From Devosia sp. 66-22 (GTDB lineage: Bacteria > Pseudomonadota > Alphaproteobacteria > Rhizobiales > Devosiaceae), in NCBI GenBank assembly GCA_001899065.1, contig MKUZ01000031.1, forward strand, positions 135,382 through 199,381: 64,000 nucleotides of DNA, given 5' to 3'. Shown here one piece after another: positions 56,423 to 64,000 of this stretch. Numbering within the stretch: position 1 is the first letter of the stretch; every line of letters begins with the position of its first letter. Made by a program: the position numbers and the translations under genes. The notes under the pieces were generated by a model, which was not told the DNA's origin, did not search any database, and saw nothing but the letters and a program-made list of their open reading frames with translations.

Positions 56423-57374
56423 GCGCGTTGCCGTCATCGGCGCCGGGGCGTGGGGCACGGCGCTGGCGCAGGCCGCCGCGATGGCCGGCCGCGCGGTGAC
56501 GCTGGTGGCGCGCGACCCGGCCGTGGTGGCCGAGATCAATGCGCGACATACCAACAGCGCGCATCTGGGGGCGCAGAAGCTGGCGCCGTCCGTCCGCGCC
56601 GCGAGCGCCTATGCCGATGCAGACCTCGTGATCCTTGCCGTGCCGGCGCAGGCGAGCCGCGCCGCGCTCGCCGGGCTGTCGCTGGCGGGTATCCCGGTCG
56701 TGCTGACGGCGAAGGGACTGGAGCAGGGGTCGCTCCGGCGCCAGAGCGAGGTGCTGGCGGAAGCGGCACCCGGCGCGGTCCCCTATGTCCTGTCGGGGCC
56801 GAGCTTTGCGGCGGATGTGGCGGCGGGACGGCCGACAGCGGTGACGCTGGCGGGCGACGACGATGCGGCGACCGAGGCGATTGCCGCCGCCCTCGCCGGA
56901 CCGAGCTTCCGGCCCTACGCGGCCGGCGACCGCGTCGGCGTCGAACTCGCCGGCGCGCTCAAGAACGTCTATGCGCTCGCAGCCGGCGCCGTCGATGGTG
57001 CGCGGCTCGGAGCGTCGGCCCGGGCGGCGCTGATCGCGCGGGCTTTCGCCGAACTCGGCCGCATCGTGCCGGCATTCGGGGGACGCGCCGAAACGCTGAT
57101 GGGGCTCGCGGGGCTGGGCGATCTGACGCTGAGCTGCACGTCGGAGCAGTCGCGCAATTATCGTCATGGCGTGGCGCTCGGCCGCGGCGAGCCGCAACCC
57201 GCCTCGCTCGCCGAGGGCGTGTTCACCGCGCCCGTGGCGCAGCAGCTGGCGCTGACCGCCGGCGTCGAGGCGCCGCTGATCGATGCGGTCAATTTGCTGC
57301 TGTCGGGCAATGTCGATATCACCACCATCGTTGCGGGCCTGATGACGCGCCCGCTCAAACGCGAGGACTCCTAG
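56412..57374 (+). CDS. gpsA: Glycerol-3-phosphate dehydrogenase [NAD(P)+]
   Basis: A 320-aa enzyme making sn-glycerol-3-phosphate for phospholipids. GAGAWG at 10-15 is the dinucleotide-binding loop, [20 protein letters not shown] and [16 protein letters not shown] surround the active-site lysine, and [20 protein letters not shown] is the C-terminal signature. It overlaps tsaD by 11 bases and precedes the YciI gene by one base, so it lies in a tsaD-gpsA-yciI run. Confidence 0.96.
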   Translation: MPLERVAVIGAGAWGTALAQAAAMAGRAVTLVARDPAVVAEINARHTNSAHLGAQKLAPSVRAASAYADADLVILAVPAQASRAALAGLSLAGIPVVLTAKGLEQGSLRRQSEVLAEAAPGAVPYVLSGPSFAADVAAGRPTAVTLAGDDDAATEAIAAALAGPSFRPYAAGDRVGVELAGALKNVYALAAGAVDGARLGASARAALIARAFAELGRIVPAFGGRAETLMGLAGLGDLTLSCTSEQSRNYRHGVALGRGEPQPASLAEGVFTAPVAQQLALTAGVEAPLIDAVNLLLSGNVDITTIVAGLMTRPLKREDS

Positions 57375-57375
57375 A

Positions 57376-57660
57376 ATGCTGTTCGCCCTGGTCGCCCATG
57401 ATCGTCCCAACTCCGTCGCGCGTCGGCTGGAGCTGCGCCCCGATCACCTCAAGCACCTCGATGGGCTGGGCGATACGCTGGTGCTGGCCGGGCCGTTCCT
57501 TGCCGACAATGGCGACATGGTGGGCTCGATCGTCGTGATCGAGGCGGAGACGCTCGAGGCCGCGCGCGAGATTTTCGGACGCGACCCCTTCATGACGGGC
57601 AACCTCTTCGATAGCGTCACGATCAAGCCGTGGAAGCTTGGGGTCAACAAGACCAGATAG
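57376..57660 (+). CDS. YciI family protein
   Basis: A 94-aa ferredoxin-like fold protein. It begins MLFALVAHDRPNSVARRLEL, with FLADNGDMVGSIVVIEAETLEAAREIFGRDPF (in parts), the YciI core that contains the conserved His and Asp. The function is not settled; some members act as dehydrochlorinase-like enzymes. One base separates it from gpsA. Confidence 0.9.
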   Translation: MLFALVAHDRPNSVARRLELRPDHLKHLDGLGDTLVLAGPFLADNGDMVGSIVVIEAETLEAAREIFGRDPFMTGNLFDSVTIKPWKLGVNKTR

Positions 57661-57673
57661 GGGAGCGCTCGCG

Positions 57674-58114
57674 ATGGCCTATTGGCTGATGAAGTCGGAA
57701 CCTGACGTGTTCAGCTACACCGACCTCGAGAACAAGCCCGTCGAGGAATGGCACGGCGTGCGCAACTTCACCGCGCGCAACAATATGAAGGCGATGAAGG
57801 TGGGCGAGCTCGCCTTCTTCTATCACTCCAATATCGGCAAGGAGATCGTGGGCATCATGAAAGTGGTGGCCCTCGCGCATCCCGATTCCACTGCCGAGCC
57901 CAACGACAAGGGCAAGGTGGTGTGGGAGTGCGTCGACGTTGTCCATCACATGCGCATGCCCAAGCCGGTGACACTCGAGACCATCAAGAAGACGCCCGAG
58001 CTTGCCAACATGGCGCTGGTCAAGCTGTCGCGCCTGTCGGTCGGGCCGGTGACGGACGCCGAGTGGAAGCTGATCTGCCAGATGGGCGGCCTCAAGAAGG
58101 CGCCGACCGCCTAG
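57674..58114 (+). CDS. EVE domain protein
   Basis: A 146-aa PUA-like EVE domain protein. It opens MAYWLMKSEPDVFSYTDLE and has VRNFTARNNMKAMKVGELAF and FYHSNIGKEIVGIMKVV. EVE domains bind modified bases such as 5-methylcytosine or modified RNA nucleotides, and in eukaryotes (THYN1) they act on nucleic acid. GGGAGCG precedes ATG 57674. It ends 4 bases into the convergent vapC gene. Confidence 0.92.
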   Translation: MAYWLMKSEPDVFSYTDLENKPVEEWHGVRNFTARNNMKAMKVGELAFFYHSNIGKEIVGIMKVVALAHPDSTAEPNDKGKVVWECVDVVHHMRMPKPVTLETIKKTPELANMALVKLSRLSVGPVTDAEWKLICQMGGLKKAPTA

Positions 58115-58515
58115 GTCCCGGCGAACGGATTGACGATACGGAGCCGGTTTTCGATGACGAGACCGGGATGCATGTCTTCGGTGTAGAGGGTGTCGCAGCC
58201 GGCGAGCAGCGCGGCGGCGACGATCATGCTGTCGTAGATGGTCAGTTTGTAGCGGACGGCGATGTAGAGACCTTTCTCGTGCACATCTTCATCGACCGGA
58301 ACAACAAGCGTCTGGGACCGCAGCGTTGCAAGGAAGTCAGTAACGCGAGGCCACGGATGCTTCCATTTCCTCACCATCACATTGGCGATCTCGTTGAGCA
58401 CCTGAACGCTGATGGTCAGCCCGTCATCGACCAGCCGGTGTGCCCGGAGCGCCCGTCTGTCGTCGGGCCCAGCCAGATACAGTATCACGTTGCTGTCGGC
58501 GAATTCAGCGCTCAT
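58111..58515 (-). CDS. vapC: PIN domain ribonuclease toxin (VapC family)
   Basis: A 134-aa PIN-fold RNase. The acidic active-site residues are Asp7 (ADSNVILY), Glu42 (QVLNEIANV), Asp95 (TIYDSMIVAAA) and Asp114 (YTEDMHPGL). Toxins of this type cut tRNA or rRNA and are held off by the cognate antitoxin, here the upstream gene, with 11-base overlap. All four acidic residues are kept, so it is predicted active. Confidence 0.92.
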   Translation of the reverse strand: MSAEFADSNVILYLAGPDDRRALRAHRLVDDGLTISVQVLNEIANVMVRKWKHPWPRVTDFLATLRSQTLVVPVDEDVHEKGLYIAVRYKLTIYDSMIVAAALLAGCDTLYTEDMHPGLVIENRLRIVNPFAGT

Positions 58516-58741
58516 TCGCCTCTTCGCGGTTGAACTTGAAGCCTGCCGGCATCATTCCCCGGAAGGACTTCAGCTTCTCCATCGCCTCCGCTTTGGTGAG
58601 GCGGCGGACAAGAGACAGGCTATGAGTATTGAGAGGGTCGGCTTTGAAGTCGACTTCGTCCCCTTCCTTCAACCCGAGCGCCTCCACCACATCGGCGGGG
58701 AGCCGCACGGCGAGGCTATTGCCCCATTTCGAAACGCGCAT
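58505..58741 (-). CDS. AbrB/MazE-type antitoxin
   Basis: A 78-aa antitoxin with an N-terminal swapped-hairpin AbrB DNA-binding domain (MRVSKWGNSLAVRLPADVVE; LGLKEGDEVDF) and a C-terminal tail that should clamp the PIN toxin. It is upstream of and overlaps vapC. A long inverted repeat just before its start is the probable self-operator. Confidence 0.9.
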   Translation of the reverse strand: MRVSKWGNSLAVRLPADVVEALGLKEGDEVDFKADPLNTHSLSLVRRLTKAEAMEKLKSFRGMMPAGFKFNREEANER

Positions 58742-58754
58742 TCTCAGGCTCCGT

Positions 58755-58783
58755 GGATATACATTGCGTCACAATGTATATCC
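58755..58783. promoter_or_regulatory. Toxin-antitoxin operator palindrome
   Basis: Perfect 12-base arms GGATATACATTG and CAATGTATATCC around CGTCA, starting 14 bases upstream of the antitoxin start. The GTATAT/ATATAC core is AT-rich against the local background and contains a TATA-like -10. It is the likely autoregulatory site of the antitoxin and toxin complex. Confidence 0.7.
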
Positions 58784-58804
58784 TTCGCGGCGGATGCTCA
58801 AGCC

Positions 58805-59014
58805 TCAGAAGTCCGCGGTGATGCCTTTGATCTCCCAGTCGCCGTAGCGGTTGGGATCGAGGCCGCCGCGGCCGCCTTTCTCGACAGGGCGGGCGGCCAT
58901 GTCGGTGTCGATCTGCTTGCGGCGAAGCTCGGCCTCGGCGAGGGCACGCCGGGCGGGAGGTGACAGCGGTTTCGGGATGGGCTGAGCGGGAGCTGACTTG
59001 TCGGGAACCGTCAT
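58805..59014 (-). CDS. DUF1674 / succinate dehydrogenase assembly factor 4 (SDHAF4) homolog
   Basis: A 69-aa protein with the family C-terminus [20 protein letters not shown] and the terminal ADF. SDHAF4/Sdh8 binds the flavinylated SdhA subunit and helps assemble complex II. The N-terminal part is Pro/Lys-rich and probably disordered. ATG 59014 is used; ATG 59023 is in frame. Confidence 0.88.
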   Translation of the reverse strand: MTVPDKSAPAQPIPKPLSPPARRALAEAELRRKQIDTDMAARPVEKGGRGGLDPNRYGDWEIKGITADF

Positions 59015-59059
59015 GGCCCCCATCTTATTGTCCGGTATCGCGTCCTGTCGAGGAGACCA

Positions 59060-60040
59060 ATGTTCAACCTGATCCGCACCGGCGTCCTGATCGCTGCGCT
59101 GACCGCGCTGTTCATGGTGGTGGGATATTTCATCGGCGGGCAGACCGGCATGTTCATTGCCTTCCTGTTCGCCGCCGGCACCAACCTGTTCGCGTACTGG
59201 AATGCCGACAAGATGGTGCTGTCGATGCAGGGCGCCGTCGAAGTCGACCCGCGCCAGGCCCCCGATCTCTACCGCATGGTGGAGACGCTGGCGTCGCGCG
59301 CCGGCCTGCCCACGCCCAAGCTCTATGTCATCGAGACGGCGCAGCCCAACGCCTTTGCCACCGGACGCAATCCGCAAAATGCGGCGGTTGCGGTGTCGTC
59401 GGGCCTGCTCAACACGCTGACGTCGGCCGAAGTGGCGGGCGTGGTGGCGCATGAGCTGGCGCACATCAAGAACCGCGATACGCTGACAATGACCGTCACC
59501 GCGACGCTCGCCGGGGCGATCTCGATGCTGGCGCAGTTCGGGCTGTTCTTCGGCGGCGGCAACAATAATCGCGACAATCCGCTGGGCGGCATCGGCGCGC
59601 TGCTGATGGTGTTCCTCGCGCCGCTGGCGGCAGCTCTGGTGCAGATGGCGGTAAGCCGGACGCGCGAATACGAGGCCGACAAGGATGGCGCGCTGATTTC
59701 GGGCGAGCCGATGGCGCTGGCCTCGGCGCTGCACAAGATCAGCTCGATCGCGCAGCGCACGGTGAACGTGCGGGCCGAACGCAATCCGGCGATGGCGCAT
59801 CTCTACATCACCAACCCGCTGAGCGGGGCGCGGATGGACAATCTGTTCGCCACCCATCCGGCGGTCGAGAACCGCATCGCGGCGCTGCAGCAACTCGCGG
59901 CCGAGATGGGCCGCGACGATCGCGGCTATCGGCCGGCACCGCGTCCGGACTTTACGGAGCCGTCGCGGGGCACTAGTGGCTGGCGGGTGCCGCAGTTCAG
60001 CGAGGGCGAGGATCGCCGGTCGCGCGGGCCGTGGGGCTGA
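59060..60040 (+). CDS. htpX: Zinc metalloprotease HtpX
   Basis: A 326-aa M48 membrane protease of envelope quality control. Two N-terminal helices precede the zinc-binding HELAH (His131, Glu132, His135) followed by the third ligand in [13 protein letters not shown]. Two further hydrophobic segments follow the HELAH motif. It degrades misfolded membrane proteins under stress. The C-terminus is a Pro/Arg-rich cytoplasmic tail. Confidence 0.95.
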   Translation: MFNLIRTGVLIAALTALFMVVGYFIGGQTGMFIAFLFAAGTNLFAYWNADKMVLSMQGAVEVDPRQAPDLYRMVETLASRAGLPTPKLYVIETAQPNAFATGRNPQNAAVAVSSGLLNTLTSAEVAGVVAHELAHIKNRDTLTMTVTATLAGAISMLAQFGLFFGGGNNNRDNPLGGIGALLMVFLAPLAAALVQMAVSRTREYEADKDGALISGEPMALASALHKISSIAQRTVNVRAERNPAMAHLYITNPLSGARMDNLFATHPAVENRIAALQQLAAEMGRDDRGYRPAPRPDFTEPSRGTSGWRVPQFSEGEDRRSRGPWG

Positions 60041-60100
60041 CAGTGTCGCGTTTCCGAGCCGAAAGGCCACGCATTTGCGGGAGCGCGCCGTGGAGATGAG

Positions 60101-61381
60101 TTGCCAAAACAAAAGCAGGTACCGGGCCTCGCGCTCCGGCTGATTGCCGCCGACAGGCTGGCGCAGGTCTTGAAAGGGGCGAGCTTCTCGCCCTTTTTCG
60201 CATCGGACGTCGCCGATGGCCGCGACCGCGCGCTCGCCAACCGGCTGGTCACGACGGCGCTGCGCTATCACGGCCCGATCAGCCGGCTTGTCGGCGAGTT
60301 GCTGCAGCGCGGCATCCCCAAGAAATCAGGGCGGTTCGAAGCGGTGCTGCGGCTGTCGCTGGCGCAACTGCTGTTCCTGCCGGACCTGGGCGACCATTCG
60401 GCGCTGTTCCTTGCCGGCGAGGCGATGCGGGCCGAACAGAAGACGCAGCACCTGATCAAGCTGATGAACGGCGTGCTGCGCGAGGCGCAGCGGCGGCGCG
60501 AAACGATCGTGGTCGGCGCCGACACGCTCTTTCCCGAGCATCTGCTCGTCCAGTGGCGCGCCGCCTATGGCGATGACGCCGTCGAGGCGTTCGGGCGGGC
60601 ATTGCTCGATGGCGCGCCCCTCGATCTGACGCTCAAGGCGCCGGTAGCGGGACTCGACGCCGCGCCGGTGCTTGCCGACACGGTGCGCATTGCCGACCGC
60701 GACCGCGCTGTCGACCAGCTTCCCGGCTATGGCGACGGGCAGTTCTGGGTGCAGGACGCGGCGGCGGCCATTCCGGCGCGGCTGATCCGGCTCGAGCCGG
60801 GTGCGCGGGTGCTGGATCTGTGCGCGGCGCCGGGCGGCAAGACGGCGCAGCTGGTCAAGGCCGGCTATGCGGTGACAGCGCTGGACCGCGATCCGGCGCG
60901 GGTCGAGCGGCTGGCGCAGAACCTCAAGCGGCTCGACTATGCGGCCGAACTCGTCACGGCCGATGCGCTCGACTACACGCCGCCGGACCTGTTCGATGCC
61001 GTGCTGCTGGACGCGCCCTGTTCGGCCACCGGGACATTCCGCCGGCATCCGGAGGTCGCCTGGCACCGCGATCCGGCCGATATTGCCGGGCGCGTCGCGC
61101 TGCAGTGCAAGCTGATCGCGCGGGCCGCCGAATGCCTCAAACCGGGCGGGATCCTCGTCTATTGCGTTTGCTCACTGGAGCGCGACGAGGGCGAGATGCA
61201 GGCCGAATGGGCGATCGGGCAAGGGCTCGACGCCATGCCCGTGATGCCGGCCGAGCTTGACGGCTGGGCCGCACCCGTCACACATGCCGGCTTCGTGCGT
61301 ACGCACCCCGGGCAGATCGTTCCTGGGGATAAGGGCGGCACGCTGGACGGGTTCTTCGTTGCGCGCTTCATTCGCCGCTGA
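60101..61381 (+). CDS. rsmB: RsmB/NOP family RNA (cytosine-5) methyltransferase
   Basis: A 426-aa enzyme with an N-terminal NusB-like RNA-binding domain and a C-terminal AdoMet-dependent catalytic domain. LDLCAAPGGKTAQL binds AdoMet, DAPCSATGTFRRHPE holds the product-releasing Cys, and VYCVCSLERDEGE the nucleophile Cys. RsmB methylates C967 of 16S rRNA (E. coli numbering). TTG 60101 behind GGAG is the start. It lies between htpX and a heparinase-like gene. Confidence 0.93.
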   Translation: MPKQKQVPGLALRLIAADRLAQVLKGASFSPFFASDVADGRDRALANRLVTTALRYHGPISRLVGELLQRGIPKKSGRFEAVLRLSLAQLLFLPDLGDHSALFLAGEAMRAEQKTQHLIKLMNGVLREAQRRRETIVVGADTLFPEHLLVQWRAAYGDDAVEAFGRALLDGAPLDLTLKAPVAGLDAAPVLADTVRIADRDRAVDQLPGYGDGQFWVQDAAAAIPARLIRLEPGARVLDLCAAPGGKTAQLVKAGYAVTALDRDPARVERLAQNLKRLDYAAELVTADALDYTPPDLFDAVLLDAPCSATGTFRRHPEVAWHRDPADIAGRVALQCKLIARAAECLKPGGILVYCVCSLERDEGEMQAEWAIGQGLDAMPVMPAELDGWAAPVTHAGFVRTHPGQIVPGDKGGTLDGFFVARFIRR

Positions 61382-61456
61382 ATATTGTTCGAACTCCGGC
61401 GCCAGCCGGTGGGGCGCGGCCGCGGGGGCCGGAGCGTCCCTTATTGTGAGGTCCGG

Positions 61457-63094
61457 TTGGCGAACCCGCTAGCTTTTGCTGTCAGCCAGGGCACCAGGCG
61501 CATTGCCGACTTCATGGTCAGCAACCCGGTGATCCGCTGGGTGTGGACCGGGCCGGGCAATGAGGACTATGCCAGCGCGCTCAGCGACTTCCGGCCGTCG
61601 GACAGGGAATCCCTGCTCGAGATGATGCAGGGGCGCTACCTGCTGGCGAGCAAGCTGGTAGACACCAATGGGGCTTCGCCCTTCGCCATCGACATGGTGC
61701 ATGACGACTGGCTGGACGATTTACAGTCGTTTGCCTGGCTGCGGCACTTCCGCGACGCGCGCACCGACGAGGAGCGGAGCTTTGCGCGGGCGCTGACGAT
61801 CGACTGGATCGACCGCGACGGCGGCTTCGACCATCGCATCTGGGGGCTGTCGCTGACGGCGCGGCGGGTCCTCAACTGGCTGCGGCACTTCAACATCCTG
61901 GTCGAAGGCGCCAATCCCGAAGACGCCAAGGTGATCACGCGCTCGCTGGGCACCCAGATCCAGTCGCTGAAGCTGCGCGCGCCGTTCGCGGACGAGCCGG
62001 TGGATGCGCTGATGGCGGCGATCGCGCTGCTGGGGGTCGCGCTGTGCGACCACGACCGCGAGAACGAAATCCCGTCGCGGCTCTACGCCATGAACATGCT
62101 GCTCGACAGGCAGATCGACGAGGACGGCCTCCACCGCTCGCGCTCGGCCAAGGTGCAGTTCCAGCTCATCGTCGAGCTGACGACGCTGAGGCAGGCGCTG
62201 CTGCGCCAGTCGGATGCCTACCGGAACGAACTGGGCGAGCTGCTCGAGAGCATGCACCGGGCGCTCGACGCGATCTCGCTGGGGACCGGCGAGCCCGCCT
62301 ATTTCAACGGCACCGGGCAGATGCCGCACGACATCATCGTGGCCGTGCAAGCGCAGACACCGACGCGGGCGCGCTCGACCGGGACGGCGGGCGGTTATGG
62401 CCGGCTGATCTGGGGCCGATCGATCGTCGTCGCCGATTCCGGTCTCGTGCCGCCGCCCGAATATGCGCGCCACATGCACGCCTCGGCGCTGGCCTTCGAG
62501 TTCAGCCATGGGCGCGACCTTGTGGTATGCAATTGCGGGCCGGCGCAGTCGGACGAGGAGGAGAGTGCGCTGCTGTTCCGGCAGGGCATCGCGCATGCTG
62601 CGCCGACCATCAATGCACTGTCGGCGGCGGCGATCCCGACGCGCGGGCCGCTGCGCAACCGGGTGATCAAGCTCGGCCGGACGCCGGAAATGGCGAGCGA
62701 AGAGGCTGACCATACCCTCGTGATGCGTACGCATGGCTATGCTGAACGCTTCGGCGTGGTGCTCGAGCGGCGGCTGACGCTGCTGGCCGAAGGCCATTCC
62801 CTGGTGGGGCAGGACAGGATTCTCAAGGCGCGCGGCAAGGTGTCGGGCGCCCTCGCCATCCGCTTCCACCTGGCGCACCAGACGCAGGTGAGCCAGGTCG
62901 GCGACATGCTGAAGCTGCGGCTCGCCTCGGGACAGGTCTGGAACTTCCTGTGGGAAGGCGCGGACATGCGGGTCGAGGAGAGCGTCCGCCAGTCGGCCTA
63001 TTTCGGGTTCCACCGTACGCGCCAGATCGTGCTCGACGCGCTCGTCTCCGACGCCAGCGAAGTGAGCTGGATTTTCACGCTGGACGACGGCTGA
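61457..63094 (+). CDS. Heparinase II/III family protein
   Basis: A 545-aa polysaccharide lyase-like protein: an alpha-toroid domain ([37 protein letters not shown]) followed by a C-terminal beta-sandwich ([36 protein letters not shown]). No signal peptide is seen. In alphaproteobacteria this gene lies next to rsmB and purH, suggesting a conserved, still undefined role in envelope polysaccharide turnover. TTG 61457 with GAGG five bases upstream is the preferred start; ATG 61514 is possible. Confidence 0.85.
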   Translation: MANPLAFAVSQGTRRIADFMVSNPVIRWVWTGPGNEDYASALSDFRPSDRESLLEMMQGRYLLASKLVDTNGASPFAIDMVHDDWLDDLQSFAWLRHFRDARTDEERSFARALTIDWIDRDGGFDHRIWGLSLTARRVLNWLRHFNILVEGANPEDAKVITRSLGTQIQSLKLRAPFADEPVDALMAAIALLGVALCDHDRENEIPSRLYAMNMLLDRQIDEDGLHRSRSAKVQFQLIVELTTLRQALLRQSDAYRNELGELLESMHRALDAISLGTGEPAYFNGTGQMPHDIIVAVQAQTPTRARSTGTAGGYGRLIWGRSIVVADSGLVPPPEYARHMHASALAFEFSHGRDLVVCNCGPAQSDEEESALLFRQGIAHAAPTINALSAAAIPTRGPLRNRVIKLGRTPEMASEEADHTLVMRTHGYAERFGVVLERRLTLLAEGHSLVGQDRILKARGKVSGALAIRFHLAHQTQVSQVGDMLKLRLASGQVWNFLWEGADMRVEESVRQSAYFGFHRTRQIVLDALVSDASEVSWIFTLDDG

Positions 63095-63153
63095 GGCGGT
63101 TCCCATCGCCGGCCTCGCGTGATAGGTCGCGGCCAAATCACAGGGAACCGGCC

Positions 63154-64000
63154 ATGCCCAACGCGATCGTCCCCATCCAGCGCGCGCTGCTCAGCGTCTT
63201 CGACAAGACCGGCATGGAGGACTTCGCGAGGGAACTGGCGCGGCTCGGGGTCGACCTGGTCTCGACCGGCGGAACGAGCAAGCTGATCGCGGGAACCGGC
63301 GCCGCAGTACGCGACATCTCGGACCTCACGGGTTTCCCCGAGATGATGGACGGGCGGGTCAAGACGCTCCATCCCAAGGTGCATGGCGGGTTGCTCGCGG
63401 TGCGCGACAACCCCACGCACAAGGCTTCGATGGACGAGCACGCGATCGGGGCGATCGACCTGGTGGTGGTCAACCTCTACCCGTTCGAAGCGACAATCGC
63501 CAAGAACGCGTCCTACGACGAGACGATCGAGAACATCGATATCGGCGGGCCGGCGATGATCCGCTCGGCCGCCAAGAACCACGCCTATGTCACCGTTGTG
63601 GTCGACCCCAATGACTATGCGCAGGTGCTCGAAGCGATCCGCCAGCAGGGCGGCGTGCCGTTCGAGGTGCGCCAGCGGCTCGCGGCCAAGGCCTATGCCC
63701 GCACCGCTGCCTATGACGCGACGATTTCCAACTGGTTCGCGCGCTTACTCGGCTATAACGACATTCCATATCGCGCCTTCGGTGGCCGGCTCGCCGAGGT
63801 GATGCGCTACGGCGAGAATCCGCATCAATGGGCGGCGTTCTATCGCAATGGCGAGGCGCGGCCAGGTGTCGCTACGGCGACGCAGCTCCAGGGCAAGTCG
63901 TTGAGCTACAACAATCTCAACGATACCGATGCGGCGTTCGAGCTGATCAGCGAGTTCGATCCGGCGGTGCCCGCGGTCGCGATCATCAAGCATGCGAACC
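63154..64000 (+). CDS. purH: Bifunctional purine biosynthesis protein PurH, 5' part (runs off window)
   Basis: The first 282 codons of AICAR transformylase/IMP cyclohydrolase, which does the last two steps of IMP synthesis. The N-terminal IMP cyclohydrolase domain is intact ([59 protein letters not shown]), and the window ends in the formyltransferase domain at [14 protein letters not shown] 63154 follows CAGGGAACC. The rest lies beyond base 64000. Confidence 0.97.
   Translation, partial: MPNAIVPIQRALLSVFDKTGMEDFARELARLGVDLVSTGGTSKLIAGTGAAVRDISDLTGFPEMMDGRVKTLHPKVHGGLLAVRDNPTHKASMDEHAIGAIDLVVVNLYPFEATIAKNASYDETIENIDIGGPAMIRSAAKNHAYVTVVVDPNDYAQVLEAIRQQGGVPFEVRQRLAAKAYARTAAYDATISNWFARLLGYNDIPYRAFGGRLAEVMRYGENPHQWAAFYRNGEARPGVATATQLQGKSLSYNNLNDTDAAFELISEFDPAVPAVAIIKHAN

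Overview
The window is high-GC DNA from an alphaproteobacterium, most likely a member of the Hyphomicrobiales close to Devosia. That placement is inferred from gene families and regulatory words, not from an rRNA gene. Supporting signs are an imuA-imuB-dnaE2 SOS cassette behind a GTTC-N7-GTTC LexA box, TTAA-N7-TTAA(C) CtrA-type motifs, a hemC-hemD-mitofilin-hemY cluster divergent from tsaD-gpsA, a DUF1674/SDHAF4 protein, a FeeM-like N-acyl amino acid synthase and a K+-independent membrane pyrophosphatase.

Layout. 1-1.25 kb: N-terminal part of a large beta-strand-repeat surface protein (minus), with a CtrA-like palindrome upstream. 1.5-9.7 kb: typA, a DedA protein, an exported hydrolase, yggT-DUF167, hppA, a DHFR-like reductase and a GlsB/YeaQ membrane protein. 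9.7-13 kb: minus-strand run of a PQQ-type sugar dehydrogenase, a DUF3445 heme oxidative demethylase and an aldo/keto reductase. 13.1-15.3 kb: a small unknown gene, a frameshifted S66 peptidase and an NAD(P)-binding protein with a histone H1-like tail. 15.4-18.2 kb: minus-strand aminotransferase, ChbG/HpnK deacetylase and APH-family kinase. 18.5-21.1 kb: DHA2 transporter, inorganic pyrophosphatase, TerB-like protein. 21.3-27.1 kb: SOS mutasome. 27.1-30 kb: phhB, a MarR regulator, a LacI regulator and an aldo/keto reductase. 30.1-35.8 kb: a CUT1 sugar ABC transporter operon that also encodes a VOC protein and a TIM-barrel sugar isomerase, preceded by two LacI-type operators. 35.9-39.2 kb: a GGDEF-EAL protein and a FeeM-like acyltransferase separated by repeated CtrA-like motifs. 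39.8-46.8 kb: minus-strand propionyl-CoA to succinyl-CoA operon (pccB, pccA, mutase, an unknown gene, epimerase, GNAT). 47-49.6 kb: an enolase-superfamily enzyme and pepT.

49.6-51 kb is a small accessory islet beside tRNA-Thr(CGT). It holds a possible 56-aa membrane protein, a decayed C-terminal fragment of an SRAP/YedK gene, and an unrecognised gene of foreign codon use whose first 40 residues resemble the start of a TIR-like domain. 51-64 kb returns to core genes: hemY, mitofilin, hemD, hemC, tsaD, gpsA, YciI, EVE, a vapBC-type toxin-antitoxin pair with a large operator, SDHAF4, htpX, rsmB, heparinase II/III and the start of purH, which runs off the end.

The most notable observations are the tRNA-Thr islet with the TIR-like remnant, the duplicated CtrA-like motif before the acyltransferase, the H1-like tail on an SDR protein, and the unknown gene translationally coupled between methylmalonyl-CoA mutase and epimerase. 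No rRNA gene, CRISPR array, complete insertion sequence or prophage was seen.
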